A DNA stretch of 5,650 nucleotides from an uncultured Clostridia bacterium (GTDB taxonomy: Bacteria; Bacillota; Clostridia; Oscillospirales; CAG-272). This document shows, in pieces, positions 1 to 5,105 of this stretch. Positions within the stretch are counted from its first letter, which is position 1. Each line of letters starts with the position of its first letter. The position numbers and the translations under genes are program-made. The notes under the pieces were generated by a model. That model saw only the letters and a program-made list of their open reading frames with translations. It was not told the origin of the DNA and ran no database searches. The stretch covers positions 1 through 5,650 of the forward strand of contig CALAXC010000173.1 in the NCBI GenBank assembly GCA_937894775.1, written 5' to 3'.

Positions 1-118
1 TTTTGACCTCTGTGCCGAAGAGCGCTATGCCTGCTTCGTATTTTTCGTCTATGAAGTAATCGTGCCACGCCTTTTTATTTTGCGCTATTATTTTTCCGCT
101 TTGCTTTTTTTCTGCCAC
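1..118 (-). CDS. smpB: SsrA-binding protein SmpB, N-terminal part (runs off left edge)
   Basis: Partial gene with 39 complete codons visible. SmpB binds tmRNA (SsrA) and takes it to stalled ribosomes in the cytoplasm, where trans-translation releases the ribosome and tags the incomplete peptide. Recognition is by sequence. The translation begins MAEKKQSGKIIAQNKKAWHD and continues YFIDEKYEAGIALFGTEVK, matching the conserved SmpB start (IAxNKKAxHDYFIExxYEAGIxLxGTEVKS). The usual residue before G-T-E-V-K is Gln; here it is Phe, a minor variant. The start is GTG at 118-116, supported by a purine-rich AAAGGAGAG just upstream and by the homology beginning immediately. A strong promoter at 173-201 gives a leader of about 45 nt, so the gene is probably transcribed independently of the large gene upstream. 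The rest of the protein (normally about 150 residues) and any downstream ssrA gene lie outside the window. Confidence 0.95.
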   Translation of the reverse strand, partial: MAEKKQSGKIIAQNKKAWHDYFIDEKYEAGIALFGTEVK

Positions 119-123
119 AGCGA

Positions 124-132
124 CTCTCCTTT
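124..132 (-). promoter_or_regulatory. Ribosome binding site of smpB
   Basis: Reading the minus strand, AAAGGAGAG lies 5 nt before the GTG start codon at 118-116. It is the element that selects this non-ATG start. No competing ATG with a ribosome binding site is seen nearby. Confidence 0.85.
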
Positions 133-172
133 CTTTTTGTATTACTTGAACTTAAAATTTCTTTAGGATGAT

Positions 173-201
173 ATTATAACATATTTTTTATATTTTTTCA
201 A
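173..201 (-). promoter_or_regulatory. Sigma-A promoter of smpB
   Basis: On the minus strand, TTGAAA (-35, positions 201-196) and TATAAT (-10, positions 178-173) are separated by exactly 17 bp of AT-rich DNA. Transcription would start near 166, leaving a leader of about 45 nt before the smpB GTG. The promoter lies between the hairpin at 222-253 and smpB, which supports separate transcription of smpB. Confidence 0.85.
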
Positions 202-221
202 GTCTTTTATTTAAATTTAGC

Positions 222-253
222 ATAATAGCCGACCTTTGCAGATCGGCTATTAT
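222..253 (-). terminator. Hairpin, probable terminator of the large membrane-protein gene
   Basis: ATAATAGCCGA (222-232) and TCGGCTATTAT (243-253) are exact reverse complements, giving an 11-bp stem with a 10-nt loop. It starts 15 bp after the stop codon of the large gene and before the smpB promoter, the expected place for that gene's terminator. The stem's T-rich follow-on is stronger in the plus direction (TTTTATTTT after 253); in the minus direction it is followed by a mixed A/T stretch rather than a clean T run. It may therefore be bidirectional or weak for the minus strand. No plus-strand gene upstream needs it. Confidence 0.65.
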
Positions 254-268
254 TTTTATTTTACTGTT

Positions 269-3200
269 TTACTTTTTTATTGCCTTACCGCCCGATAGTC
301 TTAACATTTCTATTGCGGTATTACTGAAATCCTGCGCTTCGACCGTTAAAGATTTGGTCAGCCTTCCGCTTGCCAAAATTTTTACATATTCGGTGTTTGG
401 CGGAACAAGTCCTTTTTCTTTCAGTGCTTTCAGATTGACTGTATCCCCTGAATTGAAATTTTTCGATATAACGTCGAGATTGATCTCTCTGCGTATTGGC
501 TCGCTGTCATTTTTTGCTCCTACCTTACATAGAACTTGATCTTCCTGAAACGTTTCTTTACTGTCGATCTCTTCAAAGAAAGAATCGTCTTCGCGTATAT
601 CTTTTTTACCTTCTTTTAAAAGCATATATTCTTTTTTTGGATTTAACCGTTTCTGTCCCTCGGGAAGCAGGGCTTGGCTGTTCCGCTTTTTTGTTTTATT
701 TTCGGAATTGAGCAACAGTGCTATCGTGCAACCGAGTGCTAATGCCGCTATTGAAAGCAATATTGCTGTCAATATACCGTTTTCGGGCGCGATCTTAGCT
801 AATATCGGAAAGCTCGGTATGAATGCAGAAAAAGGAATATCAGGAAGGTTGGATATTTCTTTTTGTTCTTCCTGTTTTCTCTTGCTTCGCAGATAGAGAA
901 TTCCTATCAGCACCAAAAATTCAACCATCAGAAGAATGACTAAAAATATTAAAAGAGGCTTTATATTTATAGTTCCCTCAATTACCACGTAATATCTTGA
1001 AAAATGCTCGAGCTCGGTCAATATAAGCGAATCTTTTTGTTGAACGGGGTAAAATTCAACTCTTTCACCGTCGATGAAAGCAAGTCCTAAAACTTTTTCT
1101 TCGGAAAGCTCTTGAGGCATTAATATTTGAAGTATATATCCTGAAGCTCCTTCGGCTGTTTTTGAAAGAGATATATCAAGCGACATTGCTACTGCCGACG
1201 TGCGCAGGGCTTTTTGCATTTCTGTTGACAGAGGAGTGAAGAATTTTAATTTTTTGTTTTTTGCTGCTTTTCTTATTGCATCTTCGGCGTTTTTAAGAGC
1301 ATCTTGCGAATCTTTGTTCACCGATAACTCGGCATCGCCTAAAAGTCCGTTTTGCAGATATATACCTGCCCACAGTCCTTTTGAAATATCGTATCCGCTC
1401 GGATATTGAAGAGAAGGGGTGCTGATGGTATAAGCATCCTCACAGGTATATATGCGGTCTTTTTTAACTCCGTATATTAATGCGACGTATTCACCGAGCA
1501 GTTTTTTGACGTCGGGGATTTCTTCAAGCTTTGAAAATTCAAACAGCTTTTTCTTTGCCTCTTCATAAAGCGATTCTATTTGTGCAAAATTTTCCGACGA
1601 ATACAGCGGCGAATTTTTTTTGCATTTTTCAAAGCATTCGCCAAGAAGATTTAACACAGCGGCTTTTTCATCATCAAGCAGATCGTATATTTCGTCTATG
1701 CTTTTCTTAAGATCCTCGACGAGCTTATCACACTCGGCTTTTGAAGATAAGGCTTCAAGCTTTTTACTTGCTTCACTTATCAGCTCTAAAATCCTATTGT
1801 AATTTTCAACAGAATAGTTATCCTTTATACTTTCATAAATCTTAAAGCCTTCCAGCAGCTCGTTTTTGTATCCGATGAGATTATGACTTTCTGCTTTGAG
1901 TATTGAATTTGAAAGGAATTTAACGGTTTCTTGATAAAGCTTTTCAACATCTTCGAATACTTTACAATTTGGAATTTCGGTTTTGAATGAAGCTTCTGAT
2001 GAAATTATTTCGTTGTATATTTCCTCACGAATATTATCATCGAGATATTTCATTGAATCAAGAGTTGAGAGTTTATCTTTTATTGCTTTTTCCAGCTCCT
2101 TGCTGTATGCCGAAACGGCACCCTCGAGTTCCAAAGCCTCTGCTTTTGAGGTCGTTTTTTCAAGCCCTTGTCTGAATGAATCCCATACAAATGTGAGAAC
2201 TGTAATATTTTCCGCTATACTTGCATCGCCTGACAGATTTGATTTTAAAGAATTTATCTCGTTTATAAAGGCGGTCTGTGTTTCTTTTGGAATAAATTTC
2301 ATTTTTTCGATGCGGTATTTTGCTTTTTCTGCTTCGGCAGTTATCGTATCGCGTGTTAAGATGCGTTCGATCTTGAATATTGCCTTGTCTGCGATGCCTG
2401 TCATTTCGGATTTTAGTGCTGCGAGCTTTATTTTTGCCAAAGCTTCGTTGAGTATTGAGGAAATTTCTGCGCTTTTTGAATCTCTTGTCGATATTCTTAT
2501 TCTCGCGCTTTGGCTTATAATGTGAAGCTGACGACTTGCCTGATCTTTTATATCGGTTATATTGTCTGAAAAGGTTGCGCTGTCAAGAGGATTGACACCG
2601 TAAAGCTTTTCTGCGTATTCTTGTGGGATTTTTGCTAGTGATTTGCTTTCTTCATCCGAAAACTTTTTATAAAGTTCTTCGGCTGTGAGTAAACGGTATT
2701 CTGAAATTATTTCGTTTAAAGCTACCGCTTTTTGAAAAATTAAATCGGATGTCTTGTAAAAATCATCAATATTTTGCTTGGAAGATGATTTTATTTCTTC
2801 GAAAATTTTTTCGCATAATTCCAAGTATAATGCATCGTTTGGCGATATGGCTGTTGCTTTTTTGATCAAAATTATATTGTATTTTTCAGCAATAGAATTT
2901 ATTTGACTTACAAGTGCAGATTTGACTGCTTTTTCAAGCTTTGTATAAGAAACGAGTGCGTTTTTTGCTATCAGCTCATCGGATACCGAAAGCTCTTCGG
3001 ATGACTTTTTGATTATCGATTCATGATCTTTTAAAAAGCGTTTGGCTTTTGCTTCGGTGAGAATTTCTTTTGAAGAACTATCGCTTCCTTCTACTATAGA
3101 GTTTGCCTTGATCTTGAGTGCCGCATCGTTACTTTCTATTGCGTACAGTTCTTTTTCTGCTGAAGAGAGTACTTGAGTAAACCTTGACAAAAAGCTTGTT

Positions 3201-4450
3201 TTGTCAATATCTCCGAGTACTATTTCGAGTGTATATTCAAAATCGTCTTTTATACTTCTAAGCGCTTTTCTTGCTTTTGCGCGCTCTGTTTCATTTTCTA
3301 TTTCCGAGTCACTTTGGCACTTGTCTATTTTGCCTCCGTCTGCGTTGAAATATTGCTCGACCGTAAGAAGCTCTTCATCGGAAGGATCTGCGCCCTCGAA
3401 TATTAAAGAATATATACGATCCTTTGCCTCGGCTTTTTTTGCCGACGCTAAATATCCGTCAAATATAGGCGTGAATTTTGCGGTACACGATTGTTCTGTT
3501 GCTTTATTTGCTTCTTCGGCGGCTCTTGAAATGAGCTTGTTTTTGAATATCCCCGAATAGAGTCCCGAGGCTCTTGCTTCAAGAAGATCCGAAATGCAGA
3601 CTGCGGCGGCATCGTTCATATCTTTTATCAGGATTGCGTTTTTTAATTTATAAGAAAAGAGTGCTACCGATTCGTTTTCTAAAAATATCTCGCTTGGGCA
3701 GATGACAGAAAAAATCTCTTCGAGCTCATTTGTCAGTGCATCCCGTGCCCTTTGCAGATCGAGTTCGATTTTCAGATTTTGAAAGGCTGTGCGGTATTTT
3801 TCACCGAACAGATCGGGGGAATTTTCATTTTTTATGTTTTCCACTGCTCCTGCTATCAGCGCTGAGGATGTCAGGGAATCGCTCGGCAGAGCCAGGTTTT
3901 GCATACTTTCGGTAAAGATCAGACGGTTGAGATCGTTAAGCATAACGTCACATTCTGCCGAAAGGACGGTGTGAGCCTCTGCGTTTGCTATTCTGCTTTT
4001 GTACTCATTGTATTTTGCTGTTATTTTATCTATCGAGCTTTGCGAGGTGAATGTGTATATGTTGTAGTAATATACCCAGGCTACTCTACCTGCGGTGCAG
4101 CCTTTTACGTATTCGAGAATTATCTCGTTTTCAAGACTTCTTTTTTCTACGTCGGGATGCGTCTGCAGATCGAGAAGGCTTTTTCTGTAAACGTTTACGG
4201 CGTCTGTTACCATATCGCTTATCTTTTTTTCAGGCTCTTTATCAAGCTCGATAAATTGGTTTATCTCCTCACCGAGCTTTTGAGAATAAGCTTCGCATTT
4301 ATTGCAATTTTCGACACGAAATACGTTTTCTGCAAAAGCCGATATTCCAAACGTAAAAATGAATAGTACGGTAAGCGACAGAGCAGTGCAAAATAATATT
4401 GCCTTTTGCGTGTAGCCTTTCGATTTTCTTGAAAATAGCTTGTTTTTCAT
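269..4450 (-). CDS. Large membrane-anchored surface protein with helical ectodomain and C-terminal uL15-like domain
   Basis: Protein of 1393 residues that I do not recognise as a named family. Residues 1-40 are a signal peptide: basic N-region, hydrophobic core around 17-35, likely cleavage after AFA at 40. Residues 41 to about 1000 are charged, almost wholly helical and contain degenerate repeats; the clearest pair begins YSVENY at 879 and YSSENF at 950, a pattern known from Bacillota surface proteins. Residues about 1024-1160 look like a membrane-proximal beta-rich domain ending in HFSRYYVV, a motif shared with other clostridial surface proteins. Hydrophobic segments are 1165-1187, a proline-rich 1205-1221 and 1225-1247. 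A charged linker (1249-1319) precedes a domain at 1320-1393 resembling the C-terminal half of ribosomal protein uL15 (NLKALKEKGL, KILASGRLTKSLTVEA, SGGKA). The ATG at 4450 is chosen because it has an RBS and the promoter -35 box lies at 4517-4522, which excludes a longer start. There is no LPXTG sorting motif and no visible catalytic motif. Adhesin, scaffold or sensor roles are all inference. Confidence 0.9.
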   Translation of the reverse strand: MKNKLFSRKSKGYTQKAILFCTALSLTVLFIFTFGISAFAENVFRVENCNKCEAYSQKLGEEINQFIELDKEPEKKISDMVTDAVNVYRKSLLDLQTHPDVEKRSLENEIILEYVKGCTAGRVAWVYYYNIYTFTSQSSIDKITAKYNEYKSRIANAEAHTVLSAECDVMLNDLNRLIFTESMQNLALPSDSLTSSALIAGAVENIKNENSPDLFGEKYRTAFQNLKIELDLQRARDALTNELEEIFSVICPSEIFLENESVALFSYKLKNAILIKDMNDAAAVCISDLLEARASGLYSGIFKNKLISRAAEEANKATEQSCTAKFTPIFDGYLASAKKAEAKDRIYSLIFEGADPSDEELLTVEQYFNADGGKIDKCQSDSEIENETERAKARKALRSIKDDFEYTLEIVLGDIDKTSFLSRFTQVLSSAEKELYAIESNDAALKIKANSIVEGSDSSSKEILTEAKAKRFLKDHESIIKKSSEELSVSDELIAKNALVSYTKLEKAVKSALVSQINSIAEKYNIILIKKATAISPNDALYLELCEKIFEEIKSSSKQNIDDFYKTSDLIFQKAVALNEIISEYRLLTAEELYKKFSDEESKSLAKIPQEYAEKLYGVNPLDSATFSDNITDIKDQASRQLHIISQSARIRISTRDSKSAEISSILNEALAKIKLAALKSEMTGIADKAIFKIERILTRDTITAEAEKAKYRIEKMKFIPKETQTAFINEINSLKSNLSGDASIAENITVLTFVWDSFRQGLEKTTSKAEALELEGAVSAYSKELEKAIKDKLSTLDSMKYLDDNIREEIYNEIISSEASFKTEIPNCKVFEDVEKLYQETVKFLSNSILKAESHNLIGYKNELLEGFKIYESIKDNYSVENYNRILELISEASKKLEALSSKAECDKLVEDLKKSIDEIYDLLDDEKAAVLNLLGECFEKCKKNSPLYSSENFAQIESLYEEAKKKLFEFSKLEEIPDVKKLLGEYVALIYGVKKDRIYTCEDAYTISTPSLQYPSGYDISKGLWAGIYLQNGLLGDAELSVNKDSQDALKNAEDAIRKAAKNKKLKFFTPLSTEMQKALRTSAVAMSLDISLSKTAEGASGYILQILMPQELSEEKVLGLAFIDGERVEFYPVQQKDSLILTELEHFSRYYVVIEGTINIKPLLIFLVILLMVEFLVLIGILYLRSKRKQEEQKEISNLPDIPFSAFIPSFPILAKIAPENGILTAILLSIAALALGCTIALLLNSENKTKKRNSQALLPEGQKRLNPKKEYMLLKEGKKDIREDDSFFEEIDSKETFQEDQVLCKVGAKNDSEPIRREINLDVISKNFNSGDTVNLKALKEKGLVPPNTEYVKILASGRLTKSLTVEAQDFSNTAIEMLRLSGGKAIKK
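272..493 (-). other. uL15-like (L15/L18e fold) C-terminal domain of the large protein
   Basis: Codons 1320-1393. The segment aligns by eye with the C-terminal half of bacterial ribosomal protein uL15: E-I-N-L near its start, then V-N-L-K-A-L-K (compare V-D-L-N-T-L-K in E. coli L15), V-K-I-L-A-S-G-R-L (compare V-I-L-A-G-E-V), L-T-V-E-A (compare V-T-V-R-G), and a closing S-G-G-K (compare A-G-G-K). The glycine- and arginine-rich N-terminal extension that real uL15 inserts into 23S rRNA is absent, so this is not the ribosomal protein itself. The resemblance is from memory of L15 sequences, not from a database search. Confidence 0.8.
710..958 (-). other. Hydrophobic membrane region of the large protein
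   Basis: Codons 1165-1247. The first segment (1165-1187, rich in Leu, Ile and Val with one Glu inside) is followed by RSKRK, a strong cytoplasmic stop-transfer signal. A proline-containing hydrophobic stretch (1205-1221) and a clean second helix (1225-1247) follow, separated by only a few residues (PEN). The sequence after the last helix is again basic (KTKKR). Two or three crossings are possible, and the count decides the side on which the uL15-like domain lies. Confidence 0.75.
4331..4450 (-). other. Signal peptide coding region of the large surface protein
   Basis: Codons 1-40. The N-region carries seven Lys/Arg residues within the first 16 positions. It is followed by a long hydrophobic core (AILFCTALSLTVLFIFTFG) and a typical signal peptidase I site, A-F-A before E41. 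There is no lipobox at the core end, so a lipoprotein is unlikely. A CxxC motif (C49, C52) follows soon after the predicted cleavage point. Confidence 0.85.
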
Positions 4451-4458
4451 ACTTTTAT

Positions 4459-4466
4459 CTTCCTTT
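4459..4466 (-). promoter_or_regulatory. Ribosome binding site of the large surface-protein gene
   Basis: On the minus strand AAAGGAAG lies 8 nt upstream of the ATG at 4450-4448. It fixes the start at this codon, which begins a classical signal peptide, rather than at an upstream in-frame ATG that falls inside the promoter. Confidence 0.8.
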
Positions 4467-4493
4467 CGGTTTCCTTTTGCCTTTGTTATGTGT

Positions 4494-4522
4494 ATTATAC
4501 CAATATTGCGCGGCTTAGTCAA
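4494..4522 (-). promoter_or_regulatory. Sigma-A promoter of the large surface-protein gene
   Basis: On the minus strand TTGACT (-35, 4522-4517) and TATAAT (-10, 4499-4494) are 17 bp apart. A TG dinucleotide one base before the -10 box makes it an extended -10 promoter. Transcription would start near 4487, giving a leader of about 37 nt. Confidence 0.85.
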
Positions 4523-4580
4523 CGAAATATGTTCAATAAGAATATGATTTGAAGAAAAATATTTTATTTTTCAACACAAA

Positions 4581-4594
4581 AAATATCGATATTT
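4581..4594. promoter_or_regulatory. Perfect 14-bp palindrome in the divergent promoter region (possible operator)
   Basis: AAATATCGATATTT is its own reverse complement and sits between the two divergent promoters, about 60 bp upstream of the minus-strand -35 box and about 75 bp upstream of the plus-strand -35 box. The half-site GATATTTG recurs at 4618-4625, exactly 30 bp further right. The position and symmetry suit a dimeric regulator, but AT-rich DNA makes such palindromes fairly easily, so the operator call is inference. Confidence 0.3.
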
Positions 4595-4669
4595 GAAACA
4601 ACTTAATGCCTTTTGTTGATATTTGTCCTTTGTTATCGTTTTTTGATTTTTAAAAAGTTTTAAAGAACC

Positions 4670-4698
4670 TTGCAAAAAGCGACTTTTTATGATATAAT
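4670..4698 (+). promoter_or_regulatory. Sigma-A promoter of the ACT-UPF0210 operon
   Basis: TTGCAA (-35, 4670-4675) and TATAAT (-10, 4693-4698) are 17 bp apart, with TGA immediately before the -10 box (extended -10). A- and T-tracts at 4641-4665 lie just upstream and could act as an UP element. The start of transcription would be near 4705, leaving a leader of about 33 nt with no room for a riboswitch. Confidence 0.87.
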
Positions 4699-4725
4699 GT
4701 TGTAAATGTGATTTTTTCTTTTTTC

Positions 4726-4731
4726 AGGAGG
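4726..4731 (+). promoter_or_regulatory. Ribosome binding site of the ACT-domain gene
   Basis: A perfect AGGAGG lies 6 nt before the ATG at 4738. This chooses that ATG over an in-frame GTG at 4708, which sits almost on the transcription start and has no such site. Confidence 0.9.
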
Positions 4732-4737
4732 CTTTTT

Positions 4738-5007
4738 ATGAATGCTATTATAACCGTTGTCGGAAAGGACGGAAAGGGAATTATAGCGGCTGTCAGCGCA
4801 AAATGCGCCGAGGTCGGCGCGAATATAGTTGAGATATCCCAGACCGTGCTTAAAGATTACTTTACAATGATAATGCTTATAGACATTACCGAGCTTAATA
4901 TGCCTTTTACCGATTTTGTTGACGAAATGAAAAAAGTCGGTGAGCATAGGGATCTTGATATCAGAACGATGCATGAGGATATTTTTAACTCAATGCACAG
5001 AATATAA
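4738..5007 (+). CDS. UPF0237 ACT-domain protein
   Basis: Protein of 89 residues, the normal full length for UPF0237. It is a single ACT domain. The start, M-N-A-I-I-T-V-V-G-K-D, is the classical first ACT strand and G-K-D loop. It is followed by G-I-I-A-A-V-S (helix 1), N-I-V-E-I-S-Q-T-V-L (strand 2) and F-T-M-I-M-L-I-D (strand 3). The end, HEDIFNSMHRI, is the family's typical C-terminus. ACT domains generally bind amino acids or other small ligands and often dimerise; the ligand here is unknown. The protein is cytoplasmic, with no signal or membrane segment. The gene is 21 bp upstream of a UPF0210/DUF711 gene and shares its promoter. This pairing recurs in Bacillota (for example the adjacent pneumococcal genes SP_0238 and SP_0239, from memory), so the ACT protein is probably a regulatory partner. 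It is in the same reading frame as the next gene, separated by a single stop codon. Confidence 0.93.
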   Translation: MNAIITVVGKDGKGIIAAVSAKCAEVGANIVEISQTVLKDYFTMIMLIDITELNMPFTDFVDEMKKVGEHRDLDIRTMHEDIFNSMHRI

Positions 5008-5105
5008 TTTTCGAAGGGTGGTATAGCTTTGAATCTTATTAGTTTTGATGATGTTTTTGAAACGATAAATATGATCAAGGAGGAAAACCTTGATATCAGA
5101 ACGAT
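4954..5105 (+). repeat. 17-bp exact direct repeat shared by the two operon genes
   Basis: CTTGATATCAGAACGAT occurs at 4954-4970 near the end of the ACT gene and again at 5089-5105 near the start of the UPF0210 gene, 135 bp apart. Both copies are read in the same frame and encode L-D-I-R-T. In UPF0210 the D-[IV]-R-T-I-T-M motif is conserved; in the ACT protein the segment precedes HEDIF. The match may be chance, shared codon preference, or local gene conversion. Confidence 0.6.
5014..5021 (+). promoter_or_regulatory. Ribosome binding site deciding the TTG start of the UPF0210 gene
   Basis: AAGGGTGG lies 7 nt upstream of TTG at 5029-5031. No ATG or GTG in this frame occurs between the preceding TAA (5005-5007) and the conserved N-terminus, so TTG is the only start that keeps the whole family N-terminus. 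A later in-frame ATG at 5071 has no ribosome binding site and would remove 14 residues. Confidence 0.75.

Noticed and set aside
1983..2525. 180-codon plus-strand open frame opposite the large gene
   Set aside because: Serine/phenylalanine-rich translation typical of the antisense of a Glu/Lys/Ala-rich coiled protein; no ribosome binding site of note, no recognisable domain, and the minus-strand frame has clear coding features.
3899..4366. 155-codon plus-strand open frame opposite the start of the large gene
   Set aside because: It covers the antisense of the signal peptide and first helical region. It has no family resemblance, and its low-complexity Phe/Tyr/Val content is the expected shadow composition.
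4451..4522. Longer start for the large protein, 24 codons upstream
   Set aside because: The upstream ATG overlaps the -35 box at 4517-4522 and lies before the expected transcription start. The ATG at 4450 has an RBS and opens a normal signal peptide.
4523..4669. Possible small RNA, riboswitch or CRISPR-like repeats between the divergent promoters
   Set aside because: The region is AT-rich with no stable GC stem, no T-run terminator and no array of regular repeats. Both leaders are too short (about 35 nt) for a riboswitch.
4708..4737. GTG start adding ten residues to the ACT protein
   Set aside because: It sits at the predicted transcription start without a ribosome binding site. The ATG at 4738 has a perfect AGGAGG and matches the family N-terminus.
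4687..5078. Minus-strand open frames opposite the ACT-domain gene
   Set aside because: Shadows of a gene identified by full-length family match. No independent signals.
5078..5092. Internal AAGGAGG followed by TTG inside the UPF0210 gene
   Set aside because: The TTG is out of frame with the gene and the family motif upstream would be lost. Glu-Glu codons after Lys explain the purine-rich stretch.
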